This document shows positions 25,288 to 32,755 of a stretch of 46,308 nt of DNA, piece by piece. The stretch spans positions 1-46,308 of the forward strand of contig NZ_JAMXMV010000038.1 in NCBI RefSeq assembly GCF_024055715.1. The letters run 5' to 3'. The translations under genes and the position numbers were made by a program. The stretch is from Actinoallomurus soli (GTDB lineage: Bacteria > Actinomycetota > Actinomycetes > Streptosporangiales > Streptosporangiaceae). Under the pieces are notes generated by a model. That model was given only the letters and a program-made list of their open reading frames with translations, ran no database searches and was not told where the DNA came from. Position 1 is the stretch's first letter; the number at the start of each line of letters is the position of its first letter.

Positions 25288-25835
25288 TCACCCCTCTTGG
25301 CTGTCGTCGTCCTCATCCAGCTCGGGCGCCTCCGGGTCGCGCAGCGGACGCAGGCCGCCGCCAACAGGGGTGGACGCAGTGAAGCTGTAGCGGCCCAGCA
25401 CGTTGAGGTTGCGGTGCTTGAGCGGGGACAGCCGGGCGATGTCCTCGTCCCGGATCTTGTACCCCTCAGCGCGCATCTGGGCGACAGCAACGTCGACGTA
25501 CCGCGTCGTCCACAGCACCACAGCGTTCAGCACCAGGCCGAGCGCGCCGAGCTGGTCCTCCATCCCCTCGCGGTACGCCTGGTGGATGGTGCCACGCTTG
25601 CCGTGGCACACGTCCCAGGCCAGTTTGTGCCGGGACTCCTGCACGGTGAGCTGCCGGTTCATCTGCCGGCGGTCGGTGTGGTCGACCGGGTCGACCACCC
25701 GCATTAGATGCTCGGTCTTCGCGATCCGCCCATACTCGGCGAACGCCTGCCCCAGCGGGGTGGGGCGGCCCTCGCGGCCGAACACGCGCAGCAGGTCGTG
25801 GGCGCGGACCTGGTTGGTGACCGGCCCGCGCCGCG
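25288..25835 (-). pseudogene. C-terminal fragment of a Tn3-family transposase
   Basis: About 180 codons match the end of TnpA: TNQVRAHDLLRVFGREGRPT, AFAEYGRIAKTEHLMRVVD, RRQMNRQLTVQESRHKLAWD, and YREGMEDQLGALGLVLNAVV. Tn3 transposases are about 1000 aa, so some 800 N-terminal residues are missing, cut at about 25836 where sequence becomes non-coding. The frame then runs to its natural end. A one-ended relic; no Tn3 terminal repeat was recognised nearby. Confidence 0.9.
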
Positions 25836-26104
25836 CGCAGGCGGCGGGGGCCGGGTGAAGTCGGCGCGGTGCGCGGCCGTGCCGGGACGATCTCAGATGC
25901 AGATGGGGGGATGGGCAGGAGGCCCTGGACTCCTAACCGTGACCTGGGTCGCAAGGTAGAGGTTCCTTCGCTGGTCAGGTCTTTGGAGCGGGTGCCGCCG
26001 GAATAGGTCCTGCATTCGTGTTCGTGCGATTGGTGAGAAGTAGCTCTGCGTGACAACGGGAAGAGCCCGGATCTGCGAGGATTTTCTTCCTCGATGAGGC
26101 GGGG

Positions 26105-27301
26105 TCAGGTCGCAGTGCTGCAGGTTTGGGTAAGCGAAGGGTTTTGATAGGCAGCGGCCAGGCATCGGCCCTGGAACTGCTGGGCGAAGGCGTTGGGGTG
26201 CAGTGACTCCTGCTGGTAGCCCTGGCTGATCTTCATTCCGGCGGTGCCGTAGCGCACCCACTCCATCTGGCTGCCCAGTTTGCCGGCGTCTTCGCTAGGG
26301 CCTGCCTGGCGGGTGTCGTTCTCGCACAGGGCGTGGCCGTCCAGCGCGTGGAGCATGCTGAGGAAGGTCACGTTTCTGCTGGCGGCGACCTTGTGCAGCA
26401 TCGTGTCGATTGCGGGTGTCAGAGTGTCGTGCATGAGGTCGAAGTCGGCGTTCCACAGTGGGCATCCGCCGACAAGGGTCCGCTTGGTCGTCTTGCCGCC
26501 TCCGGCTTCGGGGAAGATGTCTCGCACCTTGGCGCTGGTCGGTACCGGAGAGGGGTAGGACTGCAAGATCAGTTTGTAGCTGTCGGCGGGTGATCCGGCC
26601 GCGTTCATCACCTGGCGGATCTTGTCGATCGCTTTTCCGACGTTCGTGGCGACCTGCGGTAGTTGGTCGAGTAGGCGTTTCCCCTCGCCTGCGGCGGCGC
26701 ATGATGGCTTGCTGTTCATGTACTGATCAGTGCAGTGGCGCAGGGCATCCGACACGTTCAGGTCGTTGCCGCCGATCGACACCACGATCAACTTAACCCG
26801 ATGAGTGGCGGCCAGTGTTTGCAGTAGCCGCGTCTGCGATGCCTTGTTCTCCTTGTAGGGCTCGCTGAGGATGTGCTTGGTCTCGGCTCCCGAGCAGGCC
26901 AGATTGACCGGAGTGAGCGCGACCTGCCGGGTGCCGTTGATTTCGGCCACATCCGAGCGGTGGCATCCGGTGGTGGTGGGCTGTCGGGGATCGACGGCGG
27001 TGTCGTCATAGACCCGCTTGGGGTCATAGCGGCAGATGGCCGCGACGCGGTAGGCGGCGCGATCGGTCCCGCCACGGGTGCAGAACGCCGCCGCGGCGAG
27101 ATCGCCGTTGCCCCACCAGCGGCCTGCCTCACCGGAGATGAAGCTGTCTCCCAGCGACACCGCCACCGGCCCGCCCTGTTGCGCGAGAGCCCCCTCGCCT
27201 ACGGCTCTGGCCTGGGGTGCCCAGGCCGAGTAGGCGGCCGGCACCCCTGCGATGGCGGTGGCGAGGGCGGCGAGACCAGCGCGTTTCTTGCCTTTTGTCA
27301 T
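26105..27301 (-). CDS. secreted SGNH/GDSL-type hydrolase
   Basis: A 398-aa protein from ATG 27301 behind GGAGG. Lys-rich N-terminus and hydrophobic core (AGLAALATAIAGVPAAYSAW), with cleavage near residue 33, give a signal peptide. Block I is VSLGDSFISGEAGRWW with the nucleophile Ser, block III is SIGGNDLN, and block V near the C-terminus is SLHPNAFAQQF with the catalytic His. Several Cys suggest disulfides, as expected outside the cell. Actinomycete relatives include lipases and carbohydrate esterases. The SGEAGRW form after GDS is typical of a larger actinobacterial SGNH group with unknown substrate. Single gene. Confidence 0.9.
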   Translation of the reverse strand: MTKGKKRAGLAALATAIAGVPAAYSAWAPQARAVGEGALAQQGGPVAVSLGDSFISGEAGRWWGNGDLAAAAFCTRGGTDRAAYRVAAICRYDPKRVYDDTAVDPRQPTTTGCHRSDVAEINGTRQVALTPVNLACSGAETKHILSEPYKENKASQTRLLQTLAATHRVKLIVVSIGGNDLNVSDALRHCTDQYMNSKPSCAAAGEGKRLLDQLPQVATNVGKAIDKIRQVMNAAGSPADSYKLILQSYPSPVPTSAKVRDIFPEAGGGKTTKRTLVGGCPLWNADFDLMHDTLTPAIDTMLHKVAASRNVTFLSMLHALDGHALCENDTRQAGPSEDAGKLGSQMEWVRYGTAGMKISQGYQQESLHPNAFAQQFQGRCLAAAYQNPSLTQTCSTAT

Positions 27302-28353
27302 GAACGGAACCTCCCAGGCGATATGAGGATGAGAGTCGTTCCTCCGCTGCCTGGTTCGGAACCATAGAGAGAGGAGGGTGACAGCGTTCAGCGAACGCCT
27401 CGTACCCAAATTATTCCGCACAGTGACAACGGCAAGATTGGCTGAGCGGAGAGTGTTTTCTGGCGGCCGGAATAGCGCATTGTTCATCACTCGCCAGGAC
27501 ATCACCGCCATTCCGGCAGAATCGGCGACACCATGCCGTGTCGGCGCTCCTACTCGTCCATTTCTCGTCTGTTTCGAGGCCACGGCAACGCACAAAGCTG
27601 GGCAGCAAGCCCCAGACGGTCCGCCGGATCCCGCCCGCGGCCCGTGCGACGGCCATCCGGTCGGACACCCCGTACAGGTGCGGTGAGGACCCGGGCAGAG
27701 GACCTTCAGGGGGCTGCCGGAGCGCCGTGATCATGATGGTCCTGCGCGCCGGCAAGCGCTGGTCGGCGTGAGCACTGCTCGATTAGGTCGGCTGACGGTT
27801 TCCCGGCAGAACCACAAATGGCATCGGGCGCGGGCGCTCAGAGGTGGATGCGATGCATAGCCATCCAAGCCCAACGACCGGCTTGGGTGCTCCGTGGGTG
27901 CTCGTATGTCGCGGTACCACCCGGCAGCACCCGGTACGCCGTCGCGATGATACAGGTGGAACGAATCGCGAACGCGGACCAAGTGGCACGTAGTAAAACT
28001 GTGGAATAGGACGCGGTAGCGCGTCGAGTAGGGGCTTCTTGTGGAGCTGTGGAATTTTAATCCGCAGCTTCGGAGCCACAGGCAGCAGGCCGGCCTCAAT
28101 TCGGGCATTTCGGAAGCCGCAGGTCACGGCCCGGTTGGCCGTGGGCCGAAGGATTGTGCATGATGCGCTTCATGTGCGACGTCGGACTCATCCGGACACG
28201 CATTTATCGTTGCAGGAGGCGGGAGTTCCAGACGTCGACCGGCTCGCCATTCGCCTACGAAGTGCCAGGCAACCATCCTTCTGTACCGGTCGGTCTGTCA
28301 ATCGGCGACCGAGGAGACGACCGACAGCATCGCCGCGTATCGGTCCGGCGAGC
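27302..28353. other. about 1 kb without a recognisable gene; contains a short dispersed repeat
   Basis: No frame here shows both a plausible start and a recognisable product. The DNA around 27400-27560 and 27850-28060 is more AT-rich than its surroundings. At 28101-28130 lies a 30-bp sequence (TCGGGCATTTCGGAAG...) matching 44681-44710 at 27 of 30 positions. This suggests both places share mobile-element or island-flank DNA. Confidence 0.4.
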
Positions 28354-28806
28354 TCATTGACGCCGTACGCCCAGTCTCCGGAACCTGGTCACCAGGCCGG
28401 GCCGCGTCTTTCCGGAGGACCGTTCAGGCTGCTCACGCCACTCGGGCTCCTCGGGTCGGTCTCCGCGCAGGTGCCGGTCGAGCCGTGCGCGGTCGCGCTG
28501 CCGGTTGTCAGCGATCTCGCGGTCTGTGTAGCGGCGGCTCCACCGAACCCTGCCGTCACGGACCCAGTAGTGCGACTGGCAGGGCAGTCCCCAGTTGCCG
28601 ACCGAGGGATCGAGGGATACGTTCTCGCCGTCGTAGATCAGCGTCCACCGCGCCGGCGACAGTGAGGTGAAGACCTCCTCTCCGCAGCCGCAGCAGCATA
28701 GATGCCCGCACGTGGAGTAGGGGATCGAGACGTACAGCACGCCGGGCTCCATCTCCGGCGGGACGTGGTCGACGAATTCGGGGCGGAGCGCGGCGATGAG
28801 GGTCAT
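28354..28806 (-). CDS. DUF6527-like Cys-rich protein of the ubiquitin-like operon
   Basis: A 150-aa protein starting at ATG 28806, overlapping the E1 stop by four bases (ATGA). Cys33, Cys37-39 and Cys41 in YSTCGHLCCCGCGEEVF and the CQSH pair Cys76/His79 form a likely zinc site. VSLDPSVGNWGLPCQSHYWV and DGRVRW match what I know of DUF6527 proteins, which occur beside Multiubiquitin and ThiF genes. The C-terminal 60 residues are Arg-rich and helical. Its role in those operons is not settled to my knowledge; a ligase-like or target-binding part is a guess. No JAB peptidase motif is seen. Confidence 0.7.
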   Translation of the reverse strand: MTLIAALRPEFVDHVPPEMEPGVLYVSIPYSTCGHLCCCGCGEEVFTSLSPARWTLIYDGENVSLDPSVGNWGLPCQSHYWVRDGRVRWSRRYTDREIADNRQRDRARLDRHLRGDRPEEPEWREQPERSSGKTRPGLVTRFRRLGVRRQ

Positions 28807-29972
28807 ATCCGGTCCTCGTTGGCGATCTCGTTGGTAATCAGCGAGTAGGTGCTGAAGGTCTCGCGTGTGACGTCGGCGTAGACGCCGAGGTGACGTTTCC
28901 ACCGGCCGATCGCCAGGACAGCGTTGAGAGCGTTCAGGTCGGCGACCTGAATGTTTCGGCCGTAGTCGTCGTGCTCGGGGGCCGATGCGGGGATCCGCCG
29001 CCGGACCTGTTCGCGGTGCCCCGGCAGGCTTGTGGAGGTCCGCAGCAGCCCCGTTAGGTGCCCGTCGACTTCCTCGATGCCCATACCAACGTCGACGAAC
29101 GGCACGTCGCGGGCCTCCAGCCAGTCCATGACGGCGGGCTTGCCGGCCGCGTTGTCGGAGCATAGGAACACGAAGCTCGCCCCCTCCAGAACATCGAGGT
29201 TGTCCTCATCGAGGAATTCCTCGCACGCGGTGATGCCCCGGTGCATGTTGGAGTAGATCGTCTTGAAGTAGGCGGCCTTGTTGGGGCGTGCCCGCAGCGT
29301 CTCCAGGTCAGGGGCACCAGGGGCCCTGAAGGCGTTGTGGTTGTCGAAGTGGTCGCCGTCGATGAGCAGAATGGTGTCGACCTCGGTCTTGGCGACCTGG
29401 TCCAGGATGTAACCGCCGGTCCCGCCCAGCCCGACGATCGCGATACGGTGCCCGCGGTAGCGGCGGTTGACGGCTGCGAGCCCGGCCCGTGAGGTGGCGG
29501 TGTCACGGTAGGCGAACACCGAGTCGTCCCCGACCTCGTGCCAGGCGGCGCCCGGAGTGGCCGTGACGGCGGGGTCTAGCGCCTGAGCCGGGTGGGAGAT
29601 CATCCGCACGTATGCGGTCACCTTGGAGTACTCATCGGGGTAGCCGTCCGGCGCCGGCTTGCTGGAGAGCATGAAGGATGCCCGCAGCCCGTCGGTGATG
29701 TCCCGAATCTCGTCGTTGACCATCCTGAGCCGCCGGCCCTGCTCGTCGCACGGCGCCGACCCGACCCACCAGATGCGGTGGTCGGTTCCGGACACGATGC
29801 GGTCGCCGCTGATGGTCACCGGATAGGCCAGAACTCCGTACTCGACGGTGCCGGTCTGTGTGCGGTAGGGGATGCGCTGGATGAGCAGGTGCCCCGCCTG
29901 CACGACGACGTCATACCCGTCGTCGAGCAGGCGGGACAGGTCCTGATCACGAGCGAGAGGTGCGCTCGACAT
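28803..29972 (-). CDS. E1-like ThiF adenylyltransferase with Cys-containing N-terminal domain
   Basis: A 389-aa protein. The C-terminal half is an E1/ThiF adenylation domain: nucleotide loop GLGGTGG at 181-187, LLIDGDHFDNHNAFRAPG with Asp205 and Arg216, Lys232, and LCSDN with Asp273. No Cys follows Cys271, so the usual E1 thioester Cys is absent. The N-terminal 170 residues form a separate domain (LLIQRIPYRTQTGTVEYG; HRIWWVGSAPCDEQG) with a single Cys75. It resembles the N-terminal domain seen in prokaryotic E1 fusions (DUF6791-like) and could be an E2-like or acceptor module; that is inference. It starts 26 bases inside the Ubl gene and overlaps the DUF6527 gene, so the three are co-translated. 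Confidence 0.85.
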   Translation of the reverse strand: MSSAPLARDQDLSRLLDDGYDVVVQAGHLLIQRIPYRTQTGTVEYGVLAYPVTISGDRIVSGTDHRIWWVGSAPCDEQGRRLRMVNDEIRDITDGLRASFMLSSKPAPDGYPDEYSKVTAYVRMISHPAQALDPAVTATPGAAWHEVGDDSVFAYRDTATSRAGLAAVNRRYRGHRIAIVGLGGTGGYILDQVAKTEVDTILLIDGDHFDNHNAFRAPGAPDLETLRARPNKAAYFKTIYSNMHRGITACEEFLDEDNLDVLEGASFVFLCSDNAAGKPAVMDWLEARDVPFVDVGMGIEEVDGHLTGLLRTSTSLPGHREQVRRRIPASAPEHDDYGRNIQVADLNALNAVLAIGRWKRHLGVYADVTRETFSTYSLITNEIANEDRI

Positions 29973-30207
29973 CGAAGACCATGCCCTCCTTCACGTGCAC
30001 GCTGTGGCCCGCCGTGAGGCTGCCAGCACCGTGGCCCTCGGGGCCGCGGGTGTAGCGGACGGTGAAGGTGTCCTGCTCTGTCGGCGGCCGGTCCGGGAAG
30101 GCGAGCACGACGAGCTGCTCGAAGGAGATGTCCTTGTCCTCCCACTGGTACGGCCGGCTGTTGATGATGATCGTGACGGGCTTGTGCCCGTGGTCGTCCT
30201 GTGCCAT
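29947..30207 (-). CDS. small ubiquitin-like protein (single Multiubiquitin-type domain)
   Basis: An 86-aa protein, ATG 30207 with AGGA upstream. VTIIINSRPYQWEDKDISFE, QLVVLAFPDR, FTVRYTRGPEG and the ending EGMVFDVERTSRS fit the beta-grasp pattern of the Multiubiquitin family (strand-strand-helix-strand, then 'V..GM.F.V..T'). Only one domain is present. There is no C-terminal diglycine, so if conjugated it uses another terminus or is trimmed first. It is the first gene of a three-gene operon, followed by an E1-like enzyme that would adenylate its C-terminus. Confidence 0.75.
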   Translation of the reverse strand: MAQDDHGHKPVTIIINSRPYQWEDKDISFEQLVVLAFPDRPPTEQDTFTVRYTRGPEGHGAGSLTAGHSVHVKEGMVFDVERTSRS

Positions 30208-30262
30208 CAGATCATTCCTACGGCGCGTATAGAGGCCAGCCGAATCCGCGCCGAGTATCGAC

Positions 30263-30286
30263 CAGTGCTCGAAATTTCGAGCACTG
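30263..30286. promoter_or_regulatory. perfect 24-bp palindrome between the Ubl operon and the Xre gene
   Basis: CAGTGCTCGAAA followed directly by its reverse complement (30263-30286), in the 137-bp divergent intergenic region, 56 bp from the Ubl start and 59 bp from the Xre start. A second small repeat TGCTA-CCG-TAGCA follows at 30285. This is the expected site for the neighbouring Xre protein controlling both directions. Confidence 0.75.
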
Positions 30287-30344
30287 CTACCGTAGCAGAG
30301 GTGAGCGACACTTTGAGCGGTGCGAGAAGTCAGGAACGCGGGTA

Positions 30345-30722
30345 ATGAGCGAGAACCTGAGCGTGAACGTCAAGGCGCTGCACGCCGCCCTGGACGCGGC
30401 GCGCACCGAGAAGGGCCTCTCGTGGCGGCAGCTGGCTAAGGAGATCGGCGTGAGCGCCTCGACGATCTCGCGGATGGCCAATAACCTCAAGCCCGACGTC
30501 ACGGCCTTCGCCGCGATGACGACGTGGCTGCGGATGCCGGCCGAGACCTTCTATGTGACCTCGGAGCCGGCCAGCGACGAGGAGCCCGAGCTGGTGGCCT
30601 CCTTGGTCCCGCACCTGCGGGCACGCCGTGACCTCACCGAGCAGGATGTGGACTATCTCGAAGAGGTCATCGCCGCGGCCGCCCGCCGATTCCGCGCCGA
30701 AAGCGGCGGCCGGAGCCGGTGA
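30345..30722 (+). CDS. Xre-family HTH repressor
   Basis: A 125-aa protein from ATG 30345 (CGGGTA just upstream is weak; GAACGCGGG lies further back). The helix-turn-helix at residues about 22-60, LSWRQLAKEIGVSASTISRM, is textbook Xre/Cro. The C-terminal half is acidic and helical (DLTEQDVDYLEEVIAAAARR). The next gene is an ImmA/IrrE metalloprotease, one base away. In such pairs, as in ICEBs1 ImmR/ImmA, the protease cleaves the repressor on a signal. Divergent from the Ubl operon across a perfect palindrome, so it is probably its repressor. Confidence 0.92.
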   Translation: MSENLSVNVKALHAALDAARTEKGLSWRQLAKEIGVSASTISRMANNLKPDVTAFAAMTTWLRMPAETFYVTSEPASDEEPELVASLVPHLRARRDLTEQDVDYLEEVIAAAARRFRAESGGRSR

Positions 30723-30723
30723 C

Positions 30724-31314
30724 GTGGCCTGGACACAAGCACTCATGCGCGAGGTCGCGCAGGAGGAGCGGGCCGAACTCGGCCTGAGTGCGACCGACCG
30801 GTTCGATCCTTATGCCCTAGCCGAGGCCCACGGCATCAAGGTCTACACGCTGAGCGATCTGCGCCAGTACGACCTCGGCGTTCAGGCGCTCCACCACTTC
30901 ACCGAGCAGGACTCCTCCGCCTGGTCTGCCGCGCTCGTCCCGTTCGGGACCGCGCGGATCATCATCGAGAACGAGACGCACGCCCCGGCCCGCCGCCGCT
31001 CGAACATCGCCCATGAACTCGGCCACCACCTCCTTGAGCACCCCTTCGACGGCGTGATTTTCGGTGAGAACCACAAGCGGCAGTTCAACGACAAGCAGGA
31101 GAAGCAGGCGACCTTCATGGCCGGCGAGCTCCTGATCCCGCTCGCCGCCGCAGCGCGCATGGCTTACGCCGGCTGGGACAACCAGCGCGTCGCCGACGCC
31201 TACGGCGTGAGCCCCCAGTTCGCCCAGATGCAGATGAAGGGACAACGCGTGCGAGCCCAGCGAGCCGCCCGCAAGTACGGCTTCTCCAGCCCCGTCATCC
31301 GCCAGCAACGCTGA
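30724..31314 (+). CDS. ImmA/IrrE-type metallopeptidase
   Basis: A 196-aa protein starting at GTG 30724, directly after the Xre stop. The zinc motif HELGHH (residues 97-102) lies in ARRRSNIAHELGHHLLEHP, with EKQATFMAGELLIP supplying the third ligand Glu. Downstream WDNQRVADAYGVSPQFAQMQ is the usual helical C-terminus. The family cleaves Xre partners or other regulators. Here it would relieve repression of the ubiquitin-like operon. No membrane or sensor domain is attached, so the trigger cannot be read. Confidence 0.93.
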   Translation: MAWTQALMREVAQEERAELGLSATDRFDPYALAEAHGIKVYTLSDLRQYDLGVQALHHFTEQDSSAWSAALVPFGTARIIIENETHAPARRRSNIAHELGHHLLEHPFDGVIFGENHKRQFNDKQEKQATFMAGELLIPLAAAARMAYAGWDNQRVADAYGVSPQFAQMQMKGQRVRAQRAARKYGFSSPVIRQQR

Positions 31315-31846
31315 CCACCAGTACAGCGTTCTGGCCGATGCTCTCGCCCTTTAAGCCTCGGGCAGGTCTTCGACTTCATCTTCCGGGCCACGAAGGACTC
31401 GGCGGCCTACTAGCAGCGCAGATGCGTGAACAAGGGTAGTTGAGTCGGCCTCGGGCGCGGTGTCGGGATAACTCTCGGTCCGTTTTCACAGGCCGTTCGC
31501 CGAAGCCGCCGTGCCGATCTCTCGGCAACCCGAACCCCGACAGCAGGGCCCAGGCTCACGCCAAGGTTTTGCGGGCGGTGGTGGCCGTCTGGGCTGGCTG
31601 AAGATCGTCCCTGGGTATGCGCCTCGCGGGAGCGGCTTGGCCGGGATGGGCTTGCGTGGTTACGCCGGTGATCGGTGAGGGGCTGGCCACCGGGGGTCTC
31701 GGGCGGCGTAGATGTGATCCGGTCCGGTTCGTCGGCGGTGGGCTGGCGGGTCGTACGCCCGGGCGGTTCGGTGGTGCCGGGGGCGGATTTACCAAGATCA
31801 CGGCACGCGAGCACACATGGAGCACATGTGGTCGCCATACCGCCCC
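31315..31846. other. non-coding stretch; left copy of a diverged long repeat from about 31590
   Basis: No gene recognised. From about 31590 the DNA is a diverged relative of 44934-45182 (for example the shared AAGATCACGGCACGCGAGCA). This leads into the 102-bp near-identical repeat. Confidence 0.5.
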
Positions 31847-31948
31847 AAAACAGACACTGGGCGCTCCCGGTGGAACCGAGAACGCCCAGGTCAGGACGGG
31901 TGCGCCGCCAGGGACTTGAACCCCGAACCCGCGGATTAAGAGTCCGCT
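31847..31948 (-). repeat. left copy of a 102-bp direct repeat containing the 3' half of tRNA-Lys (att-like)
   Basis: Matches 45183-45284 with a single mismatch. Positions 31902-31948 on the minus strand are the 3' half of a tRNA-Lys(CTT). They contain the anticodon arm with CTCTTAA, the T arm with GTTCAAGTC and the acceptor strand GGCGGCGC. A 5' half that could pair with them is not found next to it, so it is a remnant and not a working tRNA. Integrative elements of actinomycetes commonly recombine at tRNA 3' ends. Confidence 0.8.
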
Positions 31949-32398
31949 GCTCTCGTGCCAGATCGACGCTCTCACTGCCAGACTATGCCGGTCCGTCCGC
32001 GACTCCGCCGGTTCCGGTGCCGGGTAATGTCGCCGACTGATGCGCTGTCTCATGGCATCCGAGCACACAGCGAGCACATGCACGGATGACATTGGTGGTG
32101 GGCGAACCGTGATTGGTGCGCGAGGGGGCATTCCTTGCAGGGTGCCCAGGGTGTGCGAGTACCCTCCGGCTGCCTTCTGATCATTGAGGATCGCGTATCT
32201 CTGCCAGGCTCTCCGCAGGAGAGATCGCCGTGGCCGAGGCTTCAGCGCCGAGCAGGCGATTCGGTAGACGGTGATCGTTAGCGTCGTCGTACTCGTTGCC
32301 GTCGCGGCGGCAGTGTTGTACATGCAAACGTACCTGCTGGTACGGCGATATGGCGTTCACCGCAGGGCTACTCCCTGCGTCCCCGACTTCTGGAACGC
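31949..32398. other. stretch without a recognisable gene
   Basis: Contains only a short possible membrane peptide frame from 32271 (IVSVVVLVAVAAAVLY) that runs into the CRISPR-like DNA. I do not regard it as a supported gene. Confidence 0.35.
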
Positions 32399-32656
32399 CG
32401 GATCATCTCCCATGCGTGGGGAGGACCCGCCAAGGGGCAGCTTGAGGGCCTCAAGCTGCCCCTTGGCGCACCCTCACGTGCGTGAGGTTCGCATCGGCGC
32501 AGAAAGCGGAACACCCCCACGTGCGTGGGGAGGACCGACGAAACGGCCATGGTGGTGAGCGTCGGATGGGAACACCCCCACGTGGGGGTGACCCGAAGGT
32601 CACCCGGGCCTTGGCGGAGATGGATCCGGGCTCCCCACGCATGTGGGGGTGATCCG
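32399..32656. CRISPR. decayed type I-E-like CRISPR remnant with an internal change of repeat orientation
   Basis: Repeat-like units at 32399-32426, about 32467-32489 and 32507-32535 read as the reverse complement of the 29-bp repeat at 3975. About 32568-32595 is a hybrid whose core CACCCCCACGTGGGGGTG is a perfect palindrome. 32628-32656 is in the forward direction. Between the last three units the gaps are exactly 32 bases (32536-32567, 32596-32627), the type I-E spacer length. The first gaps are irregular. No cas gene is in the window. Probably a collapsed remnant. Confidence 0.6.
32428..32468. repeat. perfect 19-bp hairpin occupying a spacer position
   Basis: CGCCAAGGGGCAGCTTGAG, loop GGC, then the exact complement. 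It lies between the first two repeat-like units, where a spacer would be. It is far stronger than the CRISPR repeat hairpin and could be a terminator or the end of an inserted element. Confidence 0.75.
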
Positions 32657-32755
32657 CACCTGACCGTCGCCGAGTACGCCGACGATCGTGTCGGGAGACC
32701 GGCATTTAGGCATTCCCCCGAGGTGGGGACACCTTGGGGGAATGTCCGTTCTCGG

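Noticed and set aside
23591-25291. 566-aa minus-strand open frame
   Set aside because: Antisense of the aldehyde dehydrogenase gene, whose motifs are complete on the plus strand.
28039-28665. 208-aa plus-strand open frame near the DUF6527-like gene
   Set aside because: Overlaps the DUF6527-like gene in antisense and has no start context.
31902-31953. Functional tRNA-Lys gene
   Set aside because: Only the 3' half is present; no 5' acceptor strand or D arm lies at the right distance, so I call it a repeat or att remnant.
32271-32558. 95-aa ORF with an N-terminal hydrophobic helix
   Set aside because: Runs through CRISPR-like repeats and a perfect hairpin; no ribosome binding site or family.
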